From Debaryomyces hansenii CBS767 (lineage: Eukaryota > Ascomycota > Pichiomycetes > Serinales > Debaryomycetaceae), in contig NC_006047.2 of NCBI RefSeq assembly GCF_000006445.2, positions 1,488,001 through 1,552,000 on the forward strand: a stretch of DNA of 64,000 nucleotides, written 5' to 3'. The notes under the pieces were generated by a model. It had not been told where the DNA came from, ran no database searches, and was given only the letters and a program-made list of their open reading frames with translations. This document shows, piece after piece, positions 30,349 through 40,823 of the stretch (the stretch's first letter is position 1; each line of letters begins with the position of its first letter). The position numbers were made by a program, and so were the translations under genes.

Positions 30349-31674
30349 TTAATTTCTACCTAACCTTGGTTGTCGACCTCGGTAGGTTGTAGAGTTTAAA
30401 TCGTCCTGTCTTTGAGTTGCGTTCAAATTCCAAGGAGCTCCAGTCATTGAGATATTATGTTTTGTTGTTTTAATTCCTGTATTCCCATTCAAGAAATCTC
30501 CCAGGCTATCTTCATCCATTTCATCTTCATCTCTTTTATAAATAGGTAACTCTTTATTAGTTTCAAAGTCTCTCCAAGGATACAAAGAACTACCAAACCA
30601 GAAATGCTGAACTACAGGAAATTTCCCTAATACCTCTACCTCGAACATTTTCAATAACCCAGAAAGAACTTTCGACCAAAGTGAAACAGACGAATGAATA
30701 TCGAATATGATTGGAGAATGTTCATTGAATGGTCCCAGCTTTATTTTATGAATAAACGAAATTGCATTTACATATAAGTTTGTTTCTTTGTATCTGTCAA
30801 GAACCGGCCTCGTAAGGATCTGTTGTACTGGAGGTATGATCTTGTCTTGGTCCCCATTGAATTGTGCTGCACCAAAAATATAAATTAGATGATAATGATC
30901 ATCCAATCCCCACACACCATGTGAACCTGCTGGTTCTAAACTATAGACAAGAATTAACCTACGAGTTAAATCGTAATATTTCGCAAAAATGGTCAAAATA
31001 TCCGATCCTGTCAATTCCTCTAAACTCAATAGCTTAAAATCAATCAAACCCCCAATAAACGCTAAAAACGATAATTCATGGCCTGTACCATAATCCAATC
31101 TAATTGCTGACCCAAAAGAGTTTTCAATGTAATACTTCAATTCCTTAATAAACCCATCGAATTCCAGATTGAATGAGGAATTATGTATCTTAATATTATC
31201 TTTTAATAAATCATTCATTTTAGTGTTCATTTTCTCATGCCAATCCCTACATGCTAGATTTCCAAACCTTCTTGGGCCTTTGAGAGGAGGAGTTTCATCA
31301 ATGTATCTGTTTAATACTTCAAGAATCCTTAAAAGTCCTTCATAATTCGATTCATTAGCTTCTCCCCTAATTGTTTGATTTGATGAATGGCTAATATTGC
31401 ATTTATCACCCTCTTCCTCTCCCTGCGGCGGTGGTAAATCTAAAGGCCTACTATGTGTTGTATTCGATGGAGGTATATTATTTATTTTTCGAGTTACTAT
31501 CGATTTATCCAAAATCCCTGGAGGAAGATCACAACCTTTAACCTTTTCTATGACAACAGATAAGGTATGACGTATTTTGTAGTACGCAATGGAACGCTTA
31601 AAATTAGGTATATCAGAAGCATCATATATCCTCTTAGATGGAGTCAGCCAGTGTATATTGTGTGTATTCAGCAT
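30349..31674 (-). CDS. RRD1: PTPA-type PP2A activator / prolyl isomerase Rrd1 (Ypa1)
   Basis: A 441-aa phosphotyrosyl phosphatase activator. Conserved blocks: ETPPLKGPRRFGNLACRDWH, SFGSAIRLDYGTGHELSF, and YSLEPAGSHGVWGLDDHYHLIYIFGAAQF, followed by FPVVQHFWFGSSLYPW. The N-terminus (SKRIYD) and the long C-terminal tail after FPVVQHFWFG are as in Rrd1 rather than the shorter Rrd2. Members act as peptidyl-prolyl isomerases on PP2A-type phosphatases, helping metal loading, and affect rapamycin response. A poorly conserved insert near 60-110 (Pro/Glu/Ser-rich) is the only unusual part. ATG is at 31672-31674. It lies in tandem with YEN1 (281-bp gap). Confidence 0.92.
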   Translation of the reverse strand: MLNTHNIHWLTPSKRIYDASDIPNFKRSIAYYKIRHTLSVVIEKVKGCDLPPGILDKSIVTRKINNIPPSNTTHSRPLDLPPPQGEEEGDKCNISHSSNQTIRGEANESNYEGLLRILEVLNRYIDETPPLKGPRRFGNLACRDWHEKMNTKMNDLLKDNIKIHNSSFNLEFDGFIKELKYYIENSFGSAIRLDYGTGHELSFLAFIGGLIDFKLLSLEELTGSDILTIFAKYYDLTRRLILVYSLEPAGSHGVWGLDDHYHLIYIFGAAQFNGDQDKIIPPVQQILTRPVLDRYKETNLYVNAISFIHKIKLGPFNEHSPIIFDIHSSVSLWSKVLSGLLKMFEVEVLGKFPVVQHFWFGSSLYPWRDFETNKELPIYKRDEDEMDEDSLGDFLNGNTGIKTTKHNISMTGAPWNLNATQRQDDLNSTTYRGRQPRLGRN

Positions 31675-31955
31675 TACTACGTATGAAAATTGAATATCTT
31701 AGACATTCGGCAAAGAAATGAACTGTTGCTTCTAAATTGTTATAGAAACAGCATTGCATATTTCATAGTATGCAGGATATTGTGATTGTATAACCACTTA
31801 TATGGATATTGATATTATGAATTGCAAGCTTACCTGGAGTATATAAAGCTGAAGTTTAATATTTTAGAGTATATATTTTGAAGATATAATTGGCTTTTTG
31901 TATATTCTGACGAATATAATATTTAGAAAATTTATTGATATCTTGAATGGTTACT

Positions 31956-34478
31956 TTAACTCTTGTTCTGGAAAGTGCTAAGGTTTATTTCCATAAGAGA
32001 GCTGGAATCTATGTCGCTATCAGTATCACTTATCTGTATTATATCCAAAGCTGTGTATACAGAATTAGCCCTAGTTTCTGACATTCCTCTATTATTTGTT
32101 GTTTCGAGCATGGTTTTTGGAGAAGAGCTTCCTTGATCTTGTACTGGAACCAATGATGCACCATCATGAGGCTCAAAAATAGAATGCTGCTTCATTGGAG
32201 AAGAATCGGTTGATAGGTGCATTTTTTCTTTAATACGAAGTCTCTTTGAAGGGCTACTCTGAAGACTTGAAATATCTTGGGCAAGCGAAGGTGCCTTTCG
32301 TTTCGGAGAACCCGTCATGTCTTCATTTGATGAAGGTTCTTCATAATGTAAACTTGAATTAAGTAGCTTCTCCAAGTTCAATTTACCGTACTGAATGCTC
32401 GTTTTATTGTTCTGAATCTCTTTCTTACCTTCATACCGGTCTTTAACGAATAATGAATCTAGTTTATTAATCTGAGAATCAGTTTCAATAAAAGGATTAT
32501 CCTCCTTAATGTGCTTGTAACTGGGAAAAAACGATGTTACAAGTGACTGTCCTGGTAACAGAGTATGCTTTTTAGGGGATGTACTTTTCGCTCTTGTCGA
32601 TCCCATTGTTTTCAGAGGAGAACCTTGAGTCTTAATATTCGTATTATTATTTTCCTTACTGAATTCGTTTGTTCCATGCTGATGACTAGCCAATCCCAAA
32701 GTATCTAGAGTTGTTCTTTGTATGGTCTTATATTTTCTTGGTGATCGTTTAATTTTCTCCTTTTCATGTGCTGTGACCGATATTTCATAATCTTGAACCA
32801 TTTCTGAATTAATTAACTCGACTAGGTTTCTTGGAAGCCATAAACTTTCTAATTTGTCTTTAGGAGGCAGCAATTTTTCATTTTTATTTTTATTTTCATT
32901 TTCTGAAAACATTTTTGGTAAATCATTCAGGTTAAATAAGACGTCTTTTATTCTTTCAGGTTCAAACTTAAGCATAAGAAATTCAATATGATTAAAGGAT
33001 TTCTTGTTAGTAATCTTAATCATTTCACGAAGAATAGGCACTTCACTGAGCCACGATATAAGCTTCGTAATGATGCTTTTAATATTATATCTATACCCAT
33101 CAGGAATCATGTATTTCGATCGTCGTCCACAAAAGTTCTGTGAATTCTTGCTTGTACAATTTATTATCCTAGCATTTCCTAATTTATCAGTCAGCATAGA
33201 TAGTACCAGAGACCCAATATTTTTATCTTCTAACATATCATTAAACCTTGAAACACTTTCAATCCAGGTTTTTGGTTCACTGGCATGCATAAAACAACTT
33301 TCCGGAACAGTCAAATCATTATTTATCGCGTTTAACTCACTAAAGCTTAAAGTATGCGGCACAAATTTAAATAATCGGGGACTCACTATGGGAAATAGGT
33401 AAAGTAGTGTGAAATATTCATCTATAAAGAGAGATGATGGAAACTTAATATCCATATCAAATATGTCTCTTGACCTTGAATTTATGCATTGATTTAAAAG
33501 ATTTGTAAATCCTTCTAATTCCATTCTTCTTATACGTGCACCTTTTATCAGAGCAAATGGATCAAAAGCATTCAAACAAGCTCGATCAATAAAACAGTCT
33601 ACCAATAATTTGGCGAAATCTGGCAATGGCTCATAAAACTTGATTTCCCCTTTCTTTTTAATCTTCCTTGGAGATAAATGATAAAACGTAGCAAATTTCG
33701 TTCCGCATAAAGCTATCTTGGTTGCCCTTGTTATGCCAATATTATTCATTCCGTTGGAGTAATCACCTCCTCGTAAAGTCGCAACTAAAATTAACCTTTG
33801 GTAGTCTAAACCAGTTTCCTTTGCAACCTTGGTCATATCTACTGGTGTAACATAATAATCTTTTACAGCATTTGAAGTGCTTGAGACGGAAAGGTCCTGC
33901 TCAGATCTACTGAAATTCCTCAAGACTTTTGTTGCACCGAAGACAAAAACATCAGTATCCTTGGTCAAAACAAAATCAACAACACCGAATTTTTGTAGCA
34001 TCGCACATTCTGCCTCTGCTTCACCTGGTGATTGAATAAAATCAATTTTATTCACTCTAAAAATTTCAATCAATCTATTTATTAATGGAGTACAGAGTGA
34101 GTCTTCAATGTAGTTTTCATTTTTAAATGAAATTTTTTTAAACCCGTTCAATTGATCATCGTAAGATATACAATGATACACGTCTTCGTTATGCCTTAAT
34201 TTTTGTGGTTTATATCTCCCGTCAAAAACCACGACATATGAAACACTAAGCAGGGTCAAATACATCAATTTTGACATTATATTTCTAACTTGAATATCAT
34301 TTTCAACTTCAGCGCCTTGTAAATTACTATGATTTGATTGGAATATAAACATGTACGCATCGATAGCTATCCTAGGGGTTCTTCCGTATTTATTTATAAA
34401 TTCAGATACAAATATAGGAAATGGTATCCTGGGATCAAATCCTGGAGCTAGAATTGACCATAAATCAGTGATCCCCAT
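31956..34478 (-). CDS. YEN1: Holliday junction resolvase Yen1 (XPG family)
   Basis: An 840-aa structure-specific nuclease. It begins MGITDLWSILAP, the XPG N-domain (1-105) with a metal-binding Asp in AIDAYMFIF; the XPG I-domain (about 130-215) carries SPGEAEAECAML and the acidic pair in VLTKDTDVFVFG. A helix-hairpin-helix region follows (GGDYSNGMNNIGITRA). No MGVxGL start and no C-terminal FEN1 PIP box are present, and the length fits Yen1 (GEN1) better than FEN1, EXO1 or RAD2. The C-terminal third is disordered and has at least seven SP sites, several of the SPxK/R type, as expected from Cdk control of Yen1 entry into the nucleus. A PIP-like QSLVTSFF lies at 644-651. The 5' end is 209 bp from the divergent GH3 gene. 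Confidence 0.9.
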   Translation of the reverse strand: MGITDLWSILAPGFDPRIPFPIFVSEFINKYGRTPRIAIDAYMFIFQSNHSNLQGAEVENDIQVRNIMSKLMYLTLLSVSYVVVFDGRYKPQKLRHNEDVYHCISYDDQLNGFKKISFKNENYIEDSLCTPLINRLIEIFRVNKIDFIQSPGEAEAECAMLQKFGVVDFVLTKDTDVFVFGATKVLRNFSRSEQDLSVSSTSNAVKDYYVTPVDMTKVAKETGLDYQRLILVATLRGGDYSNGMNNIGITRATKIALCGTKFATFYHLSPRKIKKKGEIKFYEPLPDFAKLLVDCFIDRACLNAFDPFALIKGARIRRMELEGFTNLLNQCINSRSRDIFDMDIKFPSSLFIDEYFTLLYLFPIVSPRLFKFVPHTLSFSELNAINNDLTVPESCFMHASEPKTWIESVSRFNDMLEDKNIGSLVLSMLTDKLGNARIINCTSKNSQNFCGRRSKYMIPDGYRYNIKSIITKLISWLSEVPILREMIKITNKKSFNHIEFLMLKFEPERIKDVLFNLNDLPKMFSENENKNKNEKLLPPKDKLESLWLPRNLVELINSEMVQDYEISVTAHEKEKIKRSPRKYKTIQRTTLDTLGLASHQHGTNEFSKENNNTNIKTQGSPLKTMGSTRAKSTSPKKHTLLPGQSLVTSFFPSYKHIKEDNPFIETDSQINKLDSLFVKDRYEGKKEIQNNKTSIQYGKLNLEKLLNSSLHYEEPSSNEDMTGSPKRKAPSLAQDISSLQSSPSKRLRIKEKMHLSTDSSPMKQHSIFEPHDGASLVPVQDQGSSSPKTMLETTNNRGMSETRANSVYTALDIIQISDTDSDIDSSSLMEINLSTFQNKS

Positions 34479-34687
34479 GTATCATGTCTTAAATATTCTC
34501 GAGTGATATTTAAATCAATTGTTAATAAATGATCTTCTATATATCAAAATATATCAGAATTCCTAATCAGTAGATTTCAATGTTCTTCAATTGATGTGCG
34601 AAAATTAGAAATTACAAGAAACTAAACTATTGAATAATTGAGTTCTTGTTTTGATTAGGAACTACGACATAAAAGGATTCTCATATA

Positions 34688-37600
34688 ATGAGCGAATCTT
34701 CTTCACAGAAATTTCATGCTGGTCAGCTTCTATGTGGGGGATTCCAAGGAACGAATGTTACGGCTCAAGCATATCACTTGATTGTTCAACATCATGTCTC
34801 AGCGATGATACTCTCGAAGAAAAATGCTGTGTCTGTAAAGCAAATGACAAAATTAATAAGAGACTTGCAGTACATTGCGTACACTCAGGCTAATTATAAA
34901 TATCCACTTTTATTTGCAATTGATGAAGAGGGTGGTATGATGAACTCATTGTTTGATCCGAACTTCCTAAACCAATTCCCCGGTGCAATGGCTATGGCAG
35001 CAACAGGTGACGCTGATTTAGTTTACAAAATCCTGAAGGCGATAGCTATTGAATTAAAACATATTGGATTCCTGATAATTTTGGGACCTGTGTTGGATGT
35101 AGTGACAAAACTATCTCATCAATTAGTTGGGGTAAGAAGTTTCGGTACCACCGTTGAGGATGTCACTAAATATGGTAAGGCTTGTGCTAGGGGCTTGAAA
35201 GATGGAGGTTTGATCACTGTTGGCAAGCATTTTCCAGGAATCGGAAATGCGAGTGTTGATTCTTTATTAGAATTACCTATGATGGCAGACTCATTGGACC
35301 AAATTAAACATTTTAACAGTGTTCCCTTTGCTGAATTAATTAAAGAGAAGTTACTAGATGGTATCAGTGCTGCAGGTTGTGGGGTTCCCACTATAAGTCC
35401 CGATGAAACACATGCTTGTTTGTCGCCAATTGTAATAAACCAATTATTGAGACAAGACTTGGGATTTGACGGTATGGTAATAAGTGAATGTTTGGAAATG
35501 GATGCGCTATACCATTCAATTGGACTTGGTCAAGGTGTTATCTTAGCTCTCTATGCTGGATGTGATTTAGTGATGGTCTGTCATGATAAAACTTTACAAG
35601 ATGAAGCGGTCGAATCGATAGATAAAGCGTTAGCCAATGGTAACCTTGATGATGAAATTATATCATCATGCTTGAGAAGAATTGAGAAACTCCAAAAAAA
35701 ATTACCTAGCTGGAATGAGTTGTTTCCAAGGGGAGAAGACTCTGCTAAAGAAGATGAATTGCCATTGTTTAAGGACAAATATCATGAAATGTGGAAACAG
35801 CATCAATCTTTATCCCAAATGGCATATAGAAAATCAATTACCTTGGTTAGAGACTATACGGGCACTTTACCAATTACAAAAATCTTTGAAAGCTTACCAC
35901 AGTCTTCAATTGCAGAAGATAATACGAATAATATTTTGCTTTTAACTCCTTTGTTAAACCCTATATATCCTAGAAGTCATGGTGAGAATGGTGAGCCACA
36001 ATTGTATACGGGGGAAGAAGTATTTCAAAAATTCGGTGATTTTCTATCTAGTCATTCCAAAAATTTAAAGTCTAAAAATCCTTATAGCGTGCTACACACA
36101 ACATATACAGCGAATGGTCTTACTGCATTGCATGAATCCTTGATTGAAAATTCAAAAGCTGTTATTGTGTTAACATCAGAAGCGTCTCGAAATATGTATC
36201 AAATTGGGATTGTTAAATATATTTCTATATTATGTGGTGCGAATCCTTCGTCTTTCAACAATACCGCCTCGTCTCATTCTCAGTTGGCAAAACCATTGAT
36301 AATTGTTGCTACTCTGTCACCGTATGACTTCTTTTATAACAAAAGTATCGGAAGTGCATATTTATGTTGTTATGATTATACAAATAATGTTTTGAAAGAA
36401 TTGGCTGGTGTATTAATGGGTGATATCCAAGCAGAAGGCTGTATTCCTGGAGAAAAGAAATTTGTTGGAAAACTGAGAAAAAGAAAGTCAATTGATTCAC
36501 AAAATACTGGAGAAAAGCATAACCAACTAAAAGAACGAAGAAGTTCTCAACCTAAGCGTAGATGGTTAGTGGATGAATTTGATTTGAAACGTGACTGGGC
36601 TGGTTTGATTAATATATGGAAGAGTAATACTGATTCAAGTTCAAACGTTGACGACCTTACTGTCAATGTATCAAATAATCAATCTGGAGAAATAACGTAC
36701 CAAGATGAATCCTTTTACAAAAAAATGTATCAGTTGCTATCTACTACCGCTAATACTCAGAAACATTTTGTAATTAGAAATTCATCCTTAAATATTCTAT
36801 ACGGTTTTGTTTTAACATGGGTTGATGATAGCCAAGGAGTTCCTTTGGATGGCGATCTAACTAAGCTGGATAATATTCAAAAAAAGACTGGCTCAATCAT
36901 GTATTTATTGGTGGATAAATCAAAACGATTACAGAGTATCGGAAAGAATTTGCATGCTAGAGCGATAAGATATTTAACGAAAGAACAAAAATGCACCAGC
37001 CTCACATTAGGTTGCTCGTTTCCGTTATTAGTCTTGCCAAAAAATTCTAATTTATTAACAAATAATAAGGTAGTCTCATTTATGAATAACGTTGGGTGGG
37101 ACGTGTCTAACGATTATTCTAAGAAACATATTATGGTGTTGTACGATTTGAACAATTGGCTGGTTCCCAAGAAAATTTTTAGAGAGTTGACAATAGTGGG
37201 TGTAAGATTTGATGTTTGTACTGATCCACAAAAATTGATGAATTTAATACATAGCAGTATCCTGCAACATGATAAACTGGTGAAAAATTCTATAAGGCTG
37301 GGAACACGCATGAGGGAAGACAAAGATAACACGAAGGAAGTATATATAGAGGCAATTAAATATTTGACTAACAGCCCGTCATATGGAGTGAAAATAATTA
37401 TTGCTTTAGAGCCAACCAACCAAAATATTATTGGAAGTATAATATTGTTTACCAATAAGTCACAAATGTCTAAATTTTATCCGTTCTTAGAAGAATGCTT
37501 GAAAGATTCGAAGACACTAGAAAACCTGAACCTGCAAGATCCATTAATTGGAGGTATAATGGCTCCAGTTATAGATCCGTCTTACTCGAATTTGACAGAA

Positions 37601-37822
37601 ATTATTAATTTTGGGCTTATATGTAGTGCAATAACGTTCGCAAAAACTGGATTTAATGATAATGATCAAAATCAAATGAATAAATGTGTTATGATGGGTA
37701 TAAACGATGATAATTTGGGAAATATCAGTGGGATCAAAGAAATAGGCTTTGAGGAGTGGAAATATTTCTATGATTTTTACGACGCTAAAAATGATGTTGA
37801 AAAATCATTCCTAGGAGAATAA
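34688..37822 (+). CDS. GH3 (NagZ-like) / GNAT fusion protein, probably altered active site
   Basis: A 1044-aa two-part protein. Residues about 1-340 are a GH3 beta-N-acetylhexosaminidase-type barrel: FAIDEEGGMMNSL, GPVLDV, K180-H181-FPG, and the C-terminal barrel strand with ISECLEMDAL. After a linking domain (about 390-590) the C-terminal part has GNAT acetyltransferase features, with an acetyl-CoA loop-like RLQSIGKNL (about 760) and a second, weaker GNAT-like half. Fungal GH3-GNAT fusions exist, but function is poorly known. In NagZ enzymes the acid/base His sits in DSH and the nucleophile Asp in SDDL; here these read D191-S192-L193 and S-E267. Sugar-binding motifs remain, so it may bind rather than cleave N-acetylglucosamine compounds. 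There is no signal peptide, so it is intracellular. Confidence 0.75.
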   Translation: MSESSSQKFHAGQLLCGGFQGTNVTAQAYHLIVQHHVSAMILSKKNAVSVKQMTKLIRDLQYIAYTQANYKYPLLFAIDEEGGMMNSLFDPNFLNQFPGAMAMAATGDADLVYKILKAIAIELKHIGFLIILGPVLDVVTKLSHQLVGVRSFGTTVEDVTKYGKACARGLKDGGLITVGKHFPGIGNASVDSLLELPMMADSLDQIKHFNSVPFAELIKEKLLDGISAAGCGVPTISPDETHACLSPIVINQLLRQDLGFDGMVISECLEMDALYHSIGLGQGVILALYAGCDLVMVCHDKTLQDEAVESIDKALANGNLDDEIISSCLRRIEKLQKKLPSWNELFPRGEDSAKEDELPLFKDKYHEMWKQHQSLSQMAYRKSITLVRDYTGTLPITKIFESLPQSSIAEDNTNNILLLTPLLNPIYPRSHGENGEPQLYTGEEVFQKFGDFLSSHSKNLKSKNPYSVLHTTYTANGLTALHESLIENSKAVIVLTSEASRNMYQIGIVKYISILCGANPSSFNNTASSHSQLAKPLIIVATLSPYDFFYNKSIGSAYLCCYDYTNNVLKELAGVLMGDIQAEGCIPGEKKFVGKLRKRKSIDSQNTGEKHNQLKERRSSQPKRRWLVDEFDLKRDWAGLINIWKSNTDSSSNVDDLTVNVSNNQSGEITYQDESFYKKMYQLLSTTANTQKHFVIRNSSLNILYGFVLTWVDDSQGVPLDGDLTKLDNIQKKTGSIMYLLVDKSKRLQSIGKNLHARAIRYLTKEQKCTSLTLGCSFPLLVLPKNSNLLTNNKVVSFMNNVGWDVSNDYSKKHIMVLYDLNNWLVPKKIFRELTIVGVRFDVCTDPQKLMNLIHSSILQHDKLVKNSIRLGTRMREDKDNTKEVYIEAIKYLTNSPSYGVKIIIALEPTNQNIIGSIILFTNKSQMSKFYPFLEECLKDSKTLENLNLQDPLIGGIMAPVIDPSYSNLTEIINFGLICSAITFAKTGFNDNDQNQMNKCVMMGINDDNLGNISGIKEIGFEEWKYFYDFYDAKNDVEKSFLGE

Positions 37823-38069
37823 TTTTATTAATATATATAATTTTGTATAATTATAATTTTGCAAGTTCCGTAGAATTTCGCATTAATAGAAAACAACCAT
37901 TTCAAATTAATCGCAAATATTTGGTATGGCTTACAAATAGGCTACTGAAATATTAATTCTGTCCATACCACGGCTTCTACCAAAGGCAAATAGATAATCG
38001 AAAGATAGTCAGTTTACTTTCCCACAAGTAGCCTCGGCTTAATCGTTATCAATGCAATCTTAAGCTTTC

Positions 38070-38085
38070 TTGACGCATGCGTCAA
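38070..38085. promoter_or_regulatory. Perfect 16-bp palindrome
   Basis: TTGACGCATGCGTCAA reads identically on both strands. It contains two TGACGC half-sites facing each other, a shape suited to a dimeric bZIP-type or other symmetrical DNA-binding protein. No intact gene lies nearby; the closest are the GH3 gene (ending 248 bp upstream) and relics downstream. Confidence 0.5.
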
Positions 38086-38177
38086 TTTGGAATTTGTTGC
38101 GAATTTCCAGAGGTTATAAGTGCAAATAGAATGAGTTAATCCGATCCAATTGAAAGTATCTGGTATTAAAACCCATC

Positions 38178-38236
38178 AGTATAAATACATATCAATATAA
38201 ATACATATCAATATAAATACATATCAATATAAATAC
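38178..38236. repeat. 16-bp tandem repeat carrying TATA boxes
   Basis: The unit ATATCAATATAAATAC repeats head to tail, with about 3.7 near-perfect copies. Each copy contains TATAAATA, so four consensus-like TATA boxes lie 16 bp apart. There is no intact downstream gene for them to serve. Confidence 0.85.
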
Positions 38237-38575
38237 CAAAAATTATATTACGCTGTATGCTGCATTAGAGTAATGATAATATTTCTCGGGAAATGCATCG
38301 CAGCAGCCTTGTGAAATACCTCCAATAAGTAAGAAAATGCAAAAAAAAAGTACCACAAAAGCCTAATGTTATACTAATATACACTGGAATCGAAAACTTA
38401 CGTGTTACATTTGTGAGTCAATCTTTCTTCCGCATAAATCGTTACTGTAAAAAACAGGCTGTGAAATCAACCATTGACTTCTTATAAAAATGAACCATTA
38501 TAAGATGACAAAGCCTAAAACTCTCACTAGTCATTAATTCCAAATGGTACCATATGCTTAGGAAATAGAGAAGCT

Positions 38576-38600
38576 TAGAAAATAGTTTCTCTATTTTCTA
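38576..38600. repeat. Perfect hairpin, 10-bp stem and 5-nt loop
   Basis: TAGAAAATAG (38576-38585) and CTATTTTCTA (38591-38600) are exact reverse complements around the loop TTTCT. The AT-rich stem could be a transcript end or a chance palindrome; no gene ends just before it. Confidence 0.6.
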
Positions 38601-39180
38601 CTTTACTATAAGTCAGCAGGAAACTTAGAACCTTCTGGTGAAAAGGCTCTGTCAAATAATAGCTTTCACCTTTTTCTTATCTGCTTGATCCATGACTAAA
38701 ATAGTCAGCACCCACACCTTCCTCCGTATCAGCATGCAATTAGAATTTTTAAAAATCTGTTTACAATGGCTCTTCTCAAACCCGACTCCATGACCCAACA
38801 ATACATATGCTGTTTATCCGTCATCGAAACCTTGGTAGCAGAATCTGAATAATAAAGCAAAAAAGCACATGTTAGATATACCACACAATTAGTGAACATT
38901 CATAACTAATTAATAAATCGAAAACCATATACAATGTCCAATTAAATTCATTGATTATCAAATAATTATTTTGCAACTAGAATAACAAAAAAGAAAAAAT
39001 TGCATCTATACTGTAGTTCCACTGAATCAAATAAAGTGGTACTATCAATTTTTCTCTATGAAATTTCGGTCAGTCTATGAGTTTCTCTGGGTTTTCAAGT
39101 TACTCGTAGATTATAAATGGGTACAATGAACTCTGTATCGATTAATCATGCGTGCATATTGGGAATTTCTGCTCATACCA

Positions 39181-39483
39181 CTATAATTGGCAGCAAAAGA
39201 TCATAGCAAATATACTCTTCAAATTATTCCGATGACTTCCCGTTTGATTTTGACCCAGAGAGTCATTCTCATCGACGTTGAAACCTTCTGGAAGAGCATC
39301 GTTAATAGAAATTGATTCAGCTCGATGTAATTCTTGCTCAAGACTCAGTCTCCGTTCTTGTTGAGACTCATACGTAGGTATGAATTCTAGGGTTGACATT
39401 TCCTTTATGTACTGGATTTTTTGAATAGCTCTTTTGAATAGGCATAGCCAAAATATCAATTTATCTATAGCTAGATTTGGCAT
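39181..39483 (-). CDS. Hypothetical small ORF, uncertain
   Basis: From the ATG at 39483 it encodes 100 residues; a second in-frame ATG would give a 72-aa form beginning MSTLEFIPTYES. The product is mixed: a short hydrophobic start, then a charged middle (QQERRLSLEQELHRAESISINDALPEGF) and a C-terminus ending IFAMIFCCQL. I do not recognise it. The charged part reads like a natural protein segment rather than a random frame, so it could be a fragment of a lost gene, in keeping with the relics next to it. The ORF could also be extended upstream only through a non-ATG codon, which I discount. Confidence 0.2.
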   Translation of the reverse strand: MPNLAIDKLIFWLCLFKRAIQKIQYIKEMSTLEFIPTYESQQERRLSLEQELHRAESISINDALPEGFNVDENDSLGQNQTGSHRNNLKSIFAMIFCCQL

Positions 39484-39569
39484 GTTCAAGATTTTCGTGA
39501 CATAATAACCCAATGTCTTTTTTTGGCTTATGCAGGTAACGTTGCTATAACAATAATTATAAAAGGTAG

Positions 39570-40439
<870 letters not shown>

Positions 40440-40455
<16 letters not shown>

Positions 40456-40823
40456 GGCCACTAGCATATATGATTTCTGTAATAGCTCTCATAGTACATT
40501 GGAGAGTCAAGATTGACAATAACGAATTAGCCCCGATGAAAAAAACCCTTGCTAGTTTTAAATTCATTAGTTTCTCGTTTGGAATTATTGGTAATATATA
40601 TTTGTTGCTCAATTTTTCCAAAACTATAAGGTACTTAGTGGCACAGAGTATTTCAATAACTTGTTGGATTATTGCTGACACTTTCCTATTAGTGGTGGTG
40701 GTGGTTCAAACGAATAAATCTTTAAAAGGAGATTCTCCACAGTTTCGGCGATTAGAAGGCTTCTGGTTTGGCACGTTTTACAACTCTTTTCTATTACTGT
40801 TGTTCGATAATCCTTATAAGTAA
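40440..40823 (+). pseudogene. TOK1-type potassium channel fragment
   Basis: The frame from about 40440 reads [22 protein letters not shown], then NIYLLLNFSKTIRYLVAQSIS, ITCWIIADTFLLVVVVV and EGFWFGTFYNSFLLLLF. This follows the S. cerevisiae Tok1 order (ACLGP, then NI-L-HFSK, ITGW and GFWF) over its first transmembrane segments. Both pore loops and the rest of the channel are missing; a stop follows at 40821-40823. The piece begins inside the end of the enolase relic, in another frame, so two broken genes were joined near 40430-40450. There is no start codon in a usable context before the homology begins. The match is from memory of Tok1 and should be confirmed by alignment. Confidence 0.7.

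Larger units (their letters stand above)
37823..39180. other. Gene-free stretch with structured repeats
   Basis: About 1.36 kb downstream of the GH3 gene without a supported ORF. It carries the palindrome at 38070-38085, the TATA-rich tandem array at about 38178-38236 and the hairpin at 38576-38600, each listed separately. I see no tRNA, LTR pair or transposase fragment. Confidence 0.6.

Noticed and set aside
34651..34893. 80-aa ORF overlapping the GH3 gene start
   Set aside because: It is in another frame of a well-supported gene and has no domain signal.
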